This document shows positions 50,151 to 64,000 of a DNA stretch of 64,000 nucleotides, piece after piece. Within the stretch, counting starts at the first letter, position 1, and each line of letters starts with the position of its first letter. The stretch lies in NCBI RefSeq assembly GCF_024713945.1, contig NC_134681.1:4255501-4319500 (forward strand). Reading direction: 5' to 3'. The notes beneath the pieces are model-generated. The model was given only the letters and a program-made list of their open reading frames with translations. It ran no database searches and was not told where the DNA came from. The stretch comes from Dermatophagoides farinae. Its lineage: Eukaryota; Arthropoda; Arachnida; Sarcoptiformes; Pyroglyphidae. A program made the translations under genes and the position numbers.

Positions 50151-53078
50151 GAAAAAAAAACAAAACGAATGTGACAAATATTTTTTTTCTATTTCTTCTG
50201 CTTTTTTTTCTCTCTCGATATGGTGGATAAAAAATATAATGAATAATAATTTTGTTATCAGGTCAAATGTCAAACAATGTGTTATTATCGCTGAGTGAAC
50301 ATTGAGCAAAAACAAAAACAAAACAAAAAAAAATGGTATGGTATGTTTAATAGGATTTGGTCAATAATTTAATTGTTTTTTTTTGTGAAAAGTGAAAATA
50401 AAAAAAATTTTTTCACTCAAATATACATGGGTGGTCATCATTTTGTTTTTGTTGTTGTTGTTGTTGACATACACACACACACAGCATATGCTGAAAATAA
50501 GTAGTTTGAAAAGCAACTGGTTGTTGTCATTGTTGTTATTTGGCCACACATAATTCAAATCACATTTGTTTATTTATAATTACCAAAAAAAAAAAAAAAA
50601 AATTAGCACCCATTTCAAAACATTTATTATCCGGTCACGCTCTCCCGCTCTCTCTCACTCTCTTGGGACCAATCATATTAAATTACTTTGGACCTTTTTG
50701 GTCATTGAATTTGAAACCTTTTCATTTATAGCAATGTATAGTACAAACAAACAAAGAAGAAAAAAATTCCCAAATTCAGACATTACATGTGTATATATGA
50801 ATGAATATTAAACAGAGACAAAAAAAAATTGTGAATGATTCTCTCTCTCTATCTCTTTTTACCAGCGAAAAAAAAACACAAACTTCATCCCACACACACA
50901 CACACACAATTTTTACTTTGAAAGTTTATCATTATTATTATCGGCATTGGCAATGGCAAAAAAAATATTCACCATTATCATCATCATCATGATGATAATG
51001 ATAACTTTGAAAAAAAACAACATTTTTTTTAATGTTGGTCCAGTTTATTTTTCGACACGAAACAAAAAAAAAAAAAAATAAAGCAACAACAACTACTACT
51101 ACGACAATGATTACCGAATTGAACATCAAGAGCATTATTATGTTTTTGTTGTTGTTGTTGTTGTTGTTGATGATCATAATCATCATCATCATCATCAGAA
51201 GAAAAAATTTTTTCTGCTTCCAAAAACACACACACACACACAGTATCAATTTAAATATTAGGTTTGAATAGCTACCGATGATGACCAAAAAAAAAAAAAA
51301 AAAAACATACTCACACACACACACACACACAACTCAATTGTAGACCATAACGGTATTTTCTTTTCTTTTTTCTTTTTAAATTATATTCAAACAAATTCAA
51401 GTTTTAGAAATGGACATAAAGAAATTCTAAACTTGTTTATTCTTCTTTCCTTTTTATTTTCTCTTCCTTTTTTTCAATAGTTTGATTTTTTTTTTGAATA
51501 AAAATTCATTGAATCATGTTATGTTCTGGAAAAGAAAAAAAATTTTTTTTCTTTTTCTTCATCATCATCATCATCATGATGATCATATTTGAACGCGAAA
51601 TATAAAGTTAAACATGGAGAGAAAACATTATTCGTTGCTGCCGCTGTTGTATTTCTCCGGTCAATTTTTTTTTATATTTTATTCTCGGTTCCAAATAAAA
51701 GTTGTCCATAGTTGGACTGAAAAATAAAAAAAAAACTTGGACTTTTTTTTTGTTTTCTTGTTATTTTGCTAACACACACACCCACCCACACCCACACCGA
51801 CATATACACACACACACATATGTTTCATTTTTTTTTGCCCGAAAAAAAATGGTAAAAGTTTTACAATGAATGTAGAATACACACACACACACACACACTT
51901 GAAAAATTAATCGACTGTAAATGTTAATAATAACGAATGACTTGATCCATATGTTTAACAAGAAAAAAAAATGCACAGTATCCTAATCATCATCATTGAG
52001 AAACTAAAAAAAAAATCATCGTCAGATATCTAAGTATGAAAAAAAACGAATTCTCTGTCTATTTTACACATTCACCAATTCTTTTTTTCTTTCTTTTTTT
52101 TTGCTAGTTTTTCATTTGAGAATTGTCAAAAACTTTTTTACTCTCACTCTCAGTTTCACCCTCACTTTTTCTGATTTTATTCTGTTCATCTTCATCATCA
52201 TCATCATCATCATCAATTTATGAATGTTGTCATTTTTTTTCTGGTTGTCATTTTACAACTAATAATTTCAAGCTTAATAATAATAATGCTGATGACGATG
52301 AGAATCAATCACACACACACGCAAAGCTTTTTCACCTTTGACACACATGAATGAATCTTGTCAATAGAATTACTATTAGAATCAGCAAATCGGATTTTTT
52401 TTTTTTGTTCCACTCTTTCATCACATTGAATTTTTTTTTGTTGTCGTTGTGTAAAATTTTCGATCGAATTTATCGAATGTCTAAGTTGATTATTGTCGTT
52501 AATCAATTAATTACAACGAAAAAAAAACAACACACACATACACGTACAAATATTGATCCAAAAATTTTTTTTTATTTTTTTTGGCCAGAGAATTCAAATT
52601 GTTATTGTTGTTGATAAATAAATGTCGTCCATCAACCCAGAATTGTTCATCATGATACATGCCTGAACAACAACATCGACAACAACATTTAAAATGTGCA
52701 ATGCCAAAGAGAAATTCAATCTTTTTTTTTTCATCCCAATAATTTGTTTGTGTATATACAAATTTTTTTGTTTCAATAGAAAAAAAATATCGATCTTGAA
52801 CCAATTTGTTCCATTATAGTGTATGTGTGTGTGTGTGTGTCTGTATACACGGTGAACCGATTCATTGATTTGTTCATTGATAATGATTAGTGTTGTTGTT
52901 GTAAACCTTTCGGGCATCCATAATCTGGATGTTCCAATAGGAACAAAAAAAATTTATCAATAATGAAGTCGCGTTTTTAAAATCACAAGTTATTATTAAA
53001 GTTGAAAAAATATTTTTAATTTTCCATGACATTTAATTTCAATTCATTTTTTTTCGTTTCTTCTTCAGGAGATATAGA

Positions 53079-53109
<31 letters not shown>

Positions 53110-54821
53110 TGCAGCGACAACAACAACAACAAAAACTGAATAAAAACATGCACAGATATATATATGATGATAATAATAGTATTCCATAGTTGTGAGAAGA
53201 AATGGGAATATTTTCATTTTCATTTTCATTTCATCCGAATACCGCCTGTTTCTTTTTCACTTTTCATGATATCGATTGGAATAACATTTTATACACACAC
53301 ACACACACAGCCCAGATACAATAACCCCTAAACACAGTGATGACAACAACAACAACAACAACAACGACGATAGTAACAATCAAATGATGTTGAAAAATAA
53401 AAGAATCAATGAATGAATTCGATTCAATCCAATCTATTGTACCAATCGAAGATGACCTTAACATTTTCATGATACAATTATGTGGATGTGTATTATACAC
53501 TGTCTGTCTGTCTGTTTTTTTTTTGTTTGTTTGTTCGATTCTTTATTGAATATAGAAACAACAAGAATATTTGTTCCGTTTTCATTTTTTTTTCTGTGTT
53601 TTTCTATTTTATTGCTGCATTGCAACGTCAAACGTTATCGTGGTAAAAAAAAACAGTAGCTATGAAAATTGTCGTCATTGATTGTCCAAAAAAAAAAAAA
53701 AAAAATGAAAACAACGGCAACGGCAATGGCAACAACAACAAAAAATCGATACATTGCGATAGCGTATAACATCAGCAACAACAACGATAATAATAATAAA
53801 CCCGAAAATAAAACAAAACAAAAAAAACAGAAAAATGAAACCGGAAATCGACGTAACCGAATCAATCGATTCAATTGTTGTTTTCAATTTTTCATTGTTC
53901 GTTTGTTTTTTGTTGTGTGTGTGTGTGTGTGTGTGCATTTGGGTACACATCAAACCCAAAAAAAAAAATTTTTTTCGTTTTGCAAAAGATTTTGGTTTTG
54001 ATTTTTTTCGGGTTTTTTTCGGGTTTTTTTTTCTGTTGACTACACTGGTTACTGTTGTCAATGGTAATATTTTATATTATACCAAAAAAAAAGTCAAATG
54101 CAAATGTGACAATGATAATGATGTTGATGATGATTATGAAAATGAAAAATGAAAATTTTCAGTCCAGTAAATTTAAAATAATCAGAATGATGATGAATGA
54201 TGTGAGAAAAAAAAATGTAAAAAATTCACAAAAGAATTTCAATGGTGGAAAAAAAAATAATTTCATTTTTCATCACTGTCAGTGTAGTAGTGAATTGAAA
54301 GTTGCCAAGAAAAAAAAAAAACCGGAACCAACACAAAAAATGGATCTGAAAATTGACAAACAACAAACAAATAATTGGAATTGCAAAATTTTTTTTTTGT
54401 TTCCAATTCAGGTATATTATTTTTGTTTGAGTTTTTTTTCATCCAAATTCATCCAAACACACAGAAGAAGATGAAGAAGATGTATTGAATTCAAAATGAA
54501 TCTATCTCTCTGCTAGTCTACGTGTGTGTGTGTGTGTGACATGAATTACATTTACAATTTTGATGTTGGTTTTTAGTTTTTATAAACTTTTTCATTTTTC
54601 ATTTTTTATTTTTTTTTTTTTTTTTTTGATTATCACAGGAAGTTTTCATTGATATCAAATTAAATGATGTGTTCGATGAGAACAGATTTTTGTTTCGTTT
54701 TTTTTTCGTTTTTAGTTTCTCAACACATTTTGATGATGGTTTGGAATGAAACTCTCGGTGCAACTAGGATGATGATGATGATGATGATGAAAAAATTCAT
54801 TATTTTTAATGAGAAACCAAC

Positions 54822-54825
<4 letters not shown>

Positions 54826-54854
<29 letters not shown>
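54826..54854. repeat. (GA)n microsatellite
   Basis: An uninterrupted GA array of about 29 bases. Further GA or CT arrays lie at 55087-55100 and 55140-55153, in opposite orientation to each other. Confidence 0.9.
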
Positions 54855-54858
<4 letters not shown>

Positions 54859-56566
54859 GGCGACAGAATCAAAACTGGACTTATGTGAATAACGACCAAC
54901 AAAAAAAACCTTGAAAGTAAAGTTAAATTTGTGAAAAAGAAAACAAAAACAGCAAAATATTCTATAGGATAACAGTAGCAAACAAAAAAAAAAAAATAAA
55001 CAAAAATCATCTGTCTAAACCTAGCTAGCTAACTAGCTAGCAAAAAAAATATGCCAAAATTCTGTGTGAGTATAAAATACGATGTAGAGAGAGAGAGAGA
55101 GTGAGAGTGGAAAAAACTTTTTTTTTCTCGCCAAACAATTCTCTCTCTCTCTCTTCCCATTTTTTTTACGTTTCTTTGGGGCCCAAGTATTTGTGTGATT
55201 ACTGCCGATACTAATTCATTTGGATCGGAATTTTTTTCCCCGACCATCATCTTCTTTATTTTACTGATCTTTTTTTTCTGTTGTTGTTGTTGTTTTTGGA
55301 TGTATTTTTTTGTTGTTGTTGTTGTTGTTGGTACTTTACGGTACTAATCCTACTTGGCTTCCAATAATTTACTCTCCAAATACACACACCAATAACAACC
55401 AACAACAATAAAGACAATATATATTGATCACATAGAATCCATTGATTCATTCATTGACTTTTTCGTTATTATTCGATCTAATTTTTGTTTTTTCCTTTTT
55501 TTCTACTTTTTTTCTCTCTTTTTCAAAGACAGAAATAGTTTGAGATTGATTTTCACTGTAGTAATCTAACTTTTATGATGAACGAATTGAATCAAATATG
55601 AGTGAATCAAATCAGTAAAACAGAATCATGATTCTGGATTCTGATTTCAAAACAACAAAGAAAAGAGAGAAAGAGAAGAGGAGGAGGGAAATAATTTCAA
55701 CTATAATTATTATTAATTGAAAACAAATTATCAAAACAATTCATCGATGATTGAATCCAGAAACAAAAACAAAAACAAAAACATTAAATTGATTCAATCA
55801 AATTATGGTCAATATATCATACGCGTAAAAAGAAAACGAAACAGAAAAAAAAACTTTTGAATTGATTCCATACTGATAATCAGATGTTTTATAATGATAT
55901 GTTTGATTGATGATCATGATCAATATCAATCAATTCGGAGTAATCCATTAATCGATCCAGTGTGTTTGTGTCTATGTGTGTGTGTGTGTGTGTGTGTTGA
56001 TGATTGGATTTTCATTTTTACTTTTGGAAATTATCAACAAATTTTGTCCAAATAATGAAAATGATGTGAAAGAAACAAAAATAATTTTCCAGCCATTAAA
56101 CAAATGATGATGATGATGATAAAGGATTGAATTGTATCGTGTGTGTGTATGTGTGTTTGATTTTTTCTTCTTTTAACCAAAACAAAACAAAAAAACAGGA
56201 TATTTTTTGTTCATTAGCTATCAATCTCATTTGATTAGTGTATCGGTTTTTTTTTCATTTCTGTTACACAAATCCAGACAAAAAAAAAAGACAGTCAGAC
56301 AGACAGATAGATAGAAAATATCATGTATCCATTCATTTGTATGTTGTTTTTTTTGTCTACATTTTCAACACTAACAAACAAACATTGTGCAATTGACAGT
56401 CAATGATTGCTTCTTTATTTATCGTCATTTTCTTTTATTCTTTTCATTATTTTTTTTTTGTTTCATTTCGTTTTGTTGTTGTTGTTGTTGTTTGGTATAT
56501 CGATTGTAGATACCGACAGATATATACGTCGGATATATTTATCAAATGAACATAATATTACACTGA

Positions 56567-56598
<32 letters not shown>

Positions 56599-59500
56599 TG
56601 TTTTGTTTTTGTTGTTCAATGAAAATAAATCATTGATCTATTAAGAATCATGATACTAATTATCTCGAATGGATAATTTTCCAAAAAAAAAAAAAAAAAA
56701 ATAAAATAAATATTCTTTGGACATTCTGTGATGAGGCTGTCAGCCAAAAATGATAAACAAAAAGATGATCATTCACTCATTATTACTTTAGGCAATTTTT
56801 TTTCCTAGCTATAGCTAATCTATGGATTTTTTGTTGTTGTTGTTGTTGTTGATTGATTACGTTGTTGTTGTTGTCATAGGAAATTGTATGGATTTTTTTT
56901 TGTTTTCTTCATAATTGGAGTTATTATAATGAAATGATGATGACGGCCACCAAACAAAAAAAAAAAAACAGAATAGAAAAAGGATGAAATGATACACAAT
57001 AGAAAAACAAAAAAAAAAAAAAAAAAACAAAAACAAACACAAGAACAAATATATATATGTAGTTTATGTATAATATACATAATGGTCACATAGTTAAAAC
57101 ACAAACAAGCGAATAACCAGTCCATTTTTCTTTTTTCTTTTTTTTTTTGTTTCTCTTTGAGAATATAATATTTGTTGTCGACAAGATATAACAACAACAA
57201 CAACAACAAACGACAACGATTCATTCATTCATTCAAACCAAATGATTGTGAACGACAATTTTTGTTTTCTGTATGTGTTTCCAAGTTCATCTTGTTGGTT
57301 TCGTTTTTTTTTTTTTTTTTTTTTTGGTTTGAATTCTCTATTTGTCTCTACTCTCTCTCTCTCTCTCTGTCTTTCATTCATTTTTTTTCTCCAATCTCAA
57401 TGTCTCATATAAATGGTTAACGGATATACAGAATTCGTGTACAGTATAGTTTTTGGGGAGCCATCACCATATACACATACACACACAGAGAAAGAGAGAG
57501 AAATCCGGCATAATAAATGGCATATAATTAATTTGAACAGACATCGACCGAAACCAGAAAAATAAAATAAAAATAAAAATAAAAATACGACGAAAACAAC
57601 AACTACTGATGACTACTGATATTATTATTATTATCACTACTACGAGATTCTGTATCATTTTCAATCGTTTCATTTTTTTTTCTCTCTTGTGGCTATAGCG
57701 ACATGATGAAACCAACAAACAGAATGAGTGAGAGAGATGAAAACGCAAAACCAAAAAAAAAAAAAAAAAAACAAAAACAAAACAAAAAAAATTACAACGA
57801 CAAAAAAAAACTATGAACCAAATGGAACGAATCATTTTCCATCTCTATCTATCTCTCCCCTTTTTTTTTTCTTTGCCAGCCAATGACATAACCAACTGGC
57901 TAACCAAAGTGAAAAAAAAACCTAAATAACTCTAACCGTACTGGTAATATAGTGATATACTATGATGTATTTCAAATGAACTAGAAGAGTGAATTTTATG
58001 CTTGAAGAATCTTTTTGTGTATGTGTGTATGTGTGTGTGTGTGTGCGTGGGTGTTCACAAATCGTGAATAGTGATGACTATAGAATATATATAGAAAGTG
58101 AGAGAGAGAGAGAGAGAGAGAGAAAGAAAAAAAAGATCTCAGAATCAAGATTATTGCAAGTTGACAATTGTCATCTTTTCGTTTTTTTTTTCTTTCACAT
58201 CATTGATGAATTCAATGTGTGTATGCGTGTGTGTGTGTGTATTTTTTTCCAGTTCAACGGAAATAATGGATAATGGAATTGTTGTCGTTGTTGTTGTTGT
58301 TGTTGTTGCTAAAGCTTCAATTAAATTCAAATAAAATTTTTTTTTTCAAAAATTCAGCTAAATATCCACAACTACAATATAATGGGCTACATTATCAGTT
58401 GATAACAAAAATGAATCGTTAATTTTATTTTAATAAATTATTAATGATGATCAATTCAAGGCTAAAATGAACAGTCACAAATATTGTTATATATCGATAC
58501 ACATTGTGTAAGAGAATGAAAAACAGATAATCGTTTTGATAATTATAACAACAACAACAACAACAATAAAAACATCGACAACAACAACAACAACAACAAA
58601 TATTATATCAGCAAACAAAAAATAAAGGTATAATCCAGATGAAAGAATTTTGTTTTATTTTATCGTTTCTATTATTCTTGTTATTAATAGCTTAGGTAAT
58701 TTCCTAGTGAATTCTTGATTATATGTCATGTTATTTGCTGTTGTTGTTGTTGTTGTTGTTAAATGTCTAGAAAACCAAAGCAAAAAAAAAAAAAAAGAAT
58801 TCAAAAGAATGATGAGATTTTATATTAATGATGATGATGATGATCACACACATAATGATAGGACGCCAATTGACGACATGATGATGATGATGACAACAAC
58901 AATAAAATGGAATAGAATCCTGGCCTCTGTGTGAGTGGCATGAATGAAGAATAAGAATTTATGTTATATTTTTTGACACATTTAATTTGAAAACAATTTT
59001 TATTTGGCCTAATTTTTTTTTCTCTTTCGTCAGATTCATAATGGATACCTCTGTCTTTTTTTTTTTTTTTTTTTGCTTTTTTCTTGCAAGAAAAAAAACC
59101 AGGTAAATATATAATTGATTTCAAGTGTAGAAATTCATGTTTAGAAATTAAAGTTTTTGAATTCAATCATTCCCAGTGCTGTTGTTGTTGTTTTCTGATT
59201 TCTTTTCTTTTTTTTTCTTTTCTTTGTTTTGCCATTTTCCATCATTTTCACCTCCATCTACAACAACAACGGCAACCAATTATAGCAAATACTATGGAAT
59301 TATAGCATCACATTTCGATGATCTATTTTTTTTTTTTTTTGCTTGGTAAATCAAAATCATGTTCTCAACAATATACTGTGTGTGTGTGTGTGTGTGTGTA
59401 TTGTTCGTACACAAATCCTTTATTCTCTGGTTGATGATGATGATGAAAAACACTTTCGTTTATACAAAACACAACATAAGATTTTCTTCTCTCTTTGTCT

Positions 59501-61515
59501 TGGCGTTTTTTTTTTGCTCGTTTCGGTAATAAATTATTAATTGACAGCAAACAAATTAGACAAGGTACCAAATACCAATTTTAACATACTTTTTTTTGGG
59601 AAACTTTTTTTTTGTTCCTGTTGTTGTTACTGTTAATGCTGCTATTTAAGAATGTTGATTTTTTTTATCTTTTGATTCTTTCATTTCTTTTACTCATTTG
59701 GTCATGTTAGGATTTTCTACTTAATTTTCATTCAACATATCCGTTTGGGAATTCTCATTTGCAGCAATTGTTGATGTTTGGATGACACAGTGGTGTTGAT
59801 GGTGATGATGATGATCATGGCCATGGGTATTTCATTTATTCATTTCAATGACTAATTACTTGGAATATTCGTAAAAAATTTACAAATACAAGTGACAAGA
59901 AAAAAAAACAAAAAACATTGAACGTCATCAATGATCAATGATGATCATTCTTTCTGATGAACGGGTTTTTTTTCACTATAGTTTATTTTTCAATTTTTCT
60001 AAACCCTTTCTTTTTCTCTTTCGTTTGTTATACATCAAATGTAAATGAAATTCGAATAGATGAAGAAAATTTCAATATTCGTTTGTTTGTTTGTTTGCTT
60101 GCATTGAAATGGATCGGTTTGATTTTTCTTTTTTTTTTTTTTTTTTTTTGTTCAATTCTGTTTTTCTAGTTTGTTTAATTTTTATTTATCTTGTATATAT
60201 ACACACAATTTATTCTCACTATTTTCATTCATCGCATTCGTTTGTTTGTTTGTTTGCTTGTATTCTTACAGGCCAGAATTCTCTATCTATCTATCTGTGT
60301 GTGTGTGTTTTGTGTACGCTTTTTGTATAGAAAAAATAATGGAGTGAAATAGAACGAAAACGAATCACATAGAACGTCATTCACAAACTATTCGTTGAAT
60401 TTAAAAAAAAATTAAATGGCTGGTAGATTTAAATAATTTAAAATTAAATTAAATTTATGCTAATTTTTTTTTCTTCTCTTTCACTTGTTCGATTTGTGTT
60501 GTTGTTCCTTCATAAATGTTTTTCGTTGTTGCTGTTGTTGTTGTTGTTGTTGTTAGATAAATGATAGGTCAAAACATTGAAAACTGGTGATTCTTTCTGT
60601 AGGAACATTGTGGAACCAGAGAGAAAAAAAATTTTCTGCATTTTTTTTCTGTTGCCACCATATTTTTTTTGAAACCAGATTTTATGTTTTTATAACGAAA
60701 ACAAATCCAAATATACAATCACAATATATATATGTGTGTCTTACATTAACATATTTAAGAATAACGATGATGATGATGATGAAAAAAAAATATGAAAAAT
60801 TTGCCGGTTTAAATCATATTTTATTTTCACACAACCAACACCAACACCAACAAAACATCAACAAGAGCTACAGCTAGTCGTCAATCAATCCAACACATAC
60901 ACACACCCACACACACAAATAATATTAAGCGTTTTTTTATTCTAAGCAAAAATGATTTAGATTCATCATCATCATCATCATCATTTACAGAATAACCATG
61001 TCCTTCTGTTGTCTTTATATGCCTGGTTGGTTGGCCTCTAAATCATTTGTTTTTTTTTCATTTTATTCAGAAACTTGCAAATGATTTAATGTTGAAAAAT
61101 GATTTTTCTTGCTACTGCTGCTGCTGCTGCAATACGAGGATAAAAACGGAAGAGGAAGAAAAAAACAACAACAACTAAAATTCTGGAAAAGAAAATCCGA
61201 TTGTTGTTCTCCACTATATATCACAGTGATCCTCACAGGCATATATATATATATATACATACGGTTTATGTTTCTGTTTTGGAAACCACTAAAACATGTA
61301 TAAACAAAGAGAAAAAGAAGAATAAAAGGGGTAAAAAAAACAAATCATCATCATGATCATCATTAAAGTTGTTGCAAAAAAAACAAAACGGGTCAAACAT
61401 TCTCTCTCTCTCTGTGTGTGTGTGTGTGTGTGTATTTCATCATCTTCACCGTACATTGAGAATGTGAGAATTCAAATTGTTTCATTGAAATAAATTGGAA
61501 ACGATTCGAAACACC

Positions 61516-61516
61516 G

Positions 61517-61612
<96 letters not shown>

Positions 61613-61622
61613 GCAGCAGCAG
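61516..61622. repeat. Long (CAA)n(CAG)4 array
   Basis: About 31 uninterrupted CAA units run directly into four CAG units. It is the longest trinucleotide array in the window. CAA and CAG both encode Gln, the composition of the poly-Gln runs in neighbouring proteins, but no coding frame around it is supported here. Confidence 0.95.
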
Positions 61623-64000
61623 AATAAAAAAGTTAAATATCATCATTATTATTATACAGTTTATATAATATATATGTGCACATTGTACAATTCAAAAATG
61701 TTGGGTTTTTTTGTTTTGTTTTGTTTTGTTTTATTTTGGTTTTTTTTCGAGATATATACCATTATTATTACTATTTTTTTTTTTTTTTTTTTGCTAACTA
61801 AACTAAAACTATTAAAACAATTACGAGTCAGCAGTAGTTAAAATTATCATTATCATCATCATCATCATCATCATCATGGGGCGTTTCTGGTGTTTCAAAC
61901 TAAAGGAAAACAAAATTCATTTGTTTTGTTTTTTTTTTTTGTATTTTTCATTCATTCATTCTTCTTTTGGTGTGTACTATGTGTTTAATGAATTTTTTTT
62001 CTTTCTCTCTCTCTATCTCTATCCACAATTCATTCATTTATTCATTCATCCAGTATAGAATTCTGTGATCATGTTGATGATGATGATGATGATGATGATA
62101 GAACCATAAACAACTAGGATGAAAAAAAATTGATTATTTTTTTAGGGCAAAAGAGTCAAAAAAAAACTTTGCCCAAGATAATGTTCATGAATATTCAAAA
62201 TGGAAAAATTCAGAAAAAAAGGGTTGAAAATTGGAAAAAGCAACTAATGAAAATGAAAAAAAAACGAAAATAAATGTTAAATATTGAACCAAAAAGAGAA
62301 AAAAAAATACACCGGTTTTATTAGAAATGATGTTGTTGCATAATTCGGATGTTGTTGTTTTTTTTCGAATGAAAATGATGAATAATCATAATTATTAATC
62401 ATTTTTTTTTGGTAGTAGTGGTAGTTGCAGTGGTCGTGGTGGTGGTGGTGGTGGTGGAAAAAAAACTAATAGAATTCGATTCTATATTCTGTATTAAACA
62501 AACACAATTACACGAATGGCCGTTAGAATTTTTTTTTTTGCGGAACAAAATTTATTCAAATCAACAACAATCGGCCATCATCGATTGTTGACATTGGAAT
62601 TACATTTAAATTTGAAATTTATTTTTTTTTGTTTTGTTTTGTTTTGTTTTTTCGTTTTCAATTCCTATGAATAATAATGAAAAAAAAAGAAAAACTTAAA
62701 CACAAAAACAATTGGCAAAACATAAAACAAAAAACAAACAAAGAACAGAATAAAAATGAACATAAAAAAAAGAATTTCAAAAGAAAGAATGAAAAAAAAG
62801 TGGAATTGAATGGAAACAAAACAAAACAAAAAAATGAAAAAGAAAAATTCCGATAATAATAATAAAAAAAAGACCATGTAAAATGAATTCATTAACATGT
62901 GGTGTTTAATATTCTCATAATCAAACGAACGAACGAACAACAACCAACGATTCTCTCGGGGGCACGGCTGAATAAAAAAAAATCGAAGATCATTGGATGC
63001 TATTATGTGCTTGTGTGTGTGTGTGTGGAAAATGTTCATTAAGTCAATTTTTTTTAGTTTTTTTTTCATTTTTTTAACCCTTTTTTTTCTTCCGTACATT
63101 TTATTCCAAGCTAAACGAGTAATTCTGTTTTTTTTTCTTCAAACGAATCAATGAATTATAATAATAATGGAATCCAAAAAAGAAATAAAAACAAAAGAAA
63201 ATGTAGAAATGAAATTCTTTTATCTTTTTTTTATTCATTCTTTTTTTTTGTAATGCTTTGCTGAATGAATGAATTTATGAATTTTTTTTTTAGCCAAAAA
63301 AATTTGTCAAATTCATGAAAAACGCATGATCAAGTCACAAGCCAGTTTGCAGCATTTGCGAACAAAACAAAACAAAACAAAAAATTAATTATAATCCAAG
63401 ACACACAATGCAAGGTGTGTTGTGAAAACTAAAATTTTCATTTTTTTTCTTAAATTTCTGATGTGATGAATTTTCTTTCTTTTTTTTCGTTCGACGTAGA
63501 ATATAAAATATAGCCAGAATAAAAAACACACAGAATAAAATTGGTGAGAGAGAAAGAGACAGAGAGAGAGAGAATGCAACAAAAAAAAATGAAAAATGAA
63601 ATTTTAAATCTTCCATACAATCATCAACGGTCGTTGGTCGTCGTTATATTGTTTTTAAGTAAACATCATCATGAGGATTAAATGAGAAAGAATATTCTAA
63701 ACTAGAAGAAAAAAAACAAAAATCTTATTCTGCTTTTTGAAAGAAAAGAAGAATAAGGAAAAAAAATCTGTGTGTGTGTGTGTGAAATGAAGAAAATTTC
63801 CCAAGAACATCAAGCAGATGGAGAGAAAAAAAATGCATCATATGATGATTGTGTAGTAGAAGAATGAAAAATAACCAAAAAATTGGTTATGTGATGGCGG
63901 GGTTTCTCATATGTGCCCGAAGAAAAAAAAACAACAACAAAAATTCATTATTTTTGTTTTGTTTTTCTTATTTAAACAATATCATCAAACGAGAGAGAGA

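Larger units (their letters stand above)
48217..64000. other. 15.8-kb gene-free stretch to the right edge
   Basis: I found no exon with family resemblance, no spliced frame and no RNA gene. Open frames are short and made of repeat translations (poly-Phe, -Lys, -Val, Cys-Val from TG arrays). Content is A/T homopolymers and very many GTT, CA, GA and ATG arrays, a TG/CA hairpin (50081-50150), a 19-base tandem duplication (49776-49811) and a long CAA array (61516-61622). It could be an intron of a gene beyond the edge, a large regulatory region, or true intergenic DNA. Confidence 0.55.

Noticed and set aside
62665-63099. 144-codon minus-strand frame, Phe-rich
   Set aside because: Almost entirely the translation of A/T homopolymers; no splice sites, domain or codon bias like the real genes.
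1-64000. tRNA, snRNA, 5S rRNA and well-known conserved miRNAs
   Set aside because: Read through for A/B-box-like motifs, U6-like sequence and several remembered miRNA sequences; none seen, though a covariance-model search was not possible.
1-64000. Transposons, viral insertions, CRISPR arrays
   Set aside because: No transposase, reverse transcriptase or integrase frame, no long terminal repeats, and the repeats present are simple tandem arrays, not spaced direct repeats with unique spacers.

Overview
This is a eukaryotic nuclear window, strongly AT-rich. It is crowded with mono-, di- and trinucleotide repeats. It has compact spliced genes with short introns (about 60-470 bp, most under 200) and proteins full of Gln, Asn, Asp, His and Ser runs. 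No tRNA, rRNA, CRISPR, transposase or viral gene was seen. The style (repeat-laden coding exons, small introns, arthropod-type TATA/initiator promoters) and the gene content suggest a small arthropod. My best guess is an astigmatid mite such as Dermatophagoides, but that is inference, not a database match.

Layout. 1-1625 (+): C-terminal end of a synaptotagmin-like protein with two C2 domains. It converges on 4782-2103 (-), a secreted fibrinogen-related-domain protein. After about 4.6 kb without a gene comes 9425-10333 (+), a NUDT5-like Nudix protein with a degenerate Nudix box. It converges on 12349-10703 (-), an unrecognised four-exon gene with a possible PP1-docking motif. 23275-13938 (-) is a ten-exon gene for a 2,847-residue scaffold, mostly low complexity, ending PDZ-PH-PH. 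23276-30766 holds no gene, but carries a long near-perfect hairpin and a G-quadruplex motif. 33733-30767 (-) is an EEA1-like endosomal tether (two C2H2 fingers, coiled coil, C-terminal FYVE). 34.9-36.1 kb has an orphan core promoter and two coding-looking stretches I cannot assemble. 38005-40368 (+) is S-adenosylmethionine decarboxylase, with a probable spliced upstream ORF and a GC-AG intron. 43353-42182 (-) is mitochondrial CLYBL. 48216-44712 (-) is a membrane protein of unknown function. The last 15.8 kb (48217-64000) holds no gene I can support.

The genes are unrelated housekeeping or cell-biological genes: vesicle trafficking (C2 protein, EEA1), polyamine synthesis (SAMDC), mitochondrial acyl-CoA metabolism (CLYBL), nucleotide-sugar metabolism (Nudix) and a submembrane scaffold. 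No operon or gene cluster is evident. Exon models were assembled by hand from splice sites, frame continuity and recalled family alignment. Every multi-exon model given as a gene closes in frame. The best leads are the spliced uORF and GC-AG intron of SAMDC, the hairpin at 24047-24138, the altered zinc spacing in FYVE, the degenerate Nudix box, and the unknown membrane protein with a juxtamembrane RARR site.
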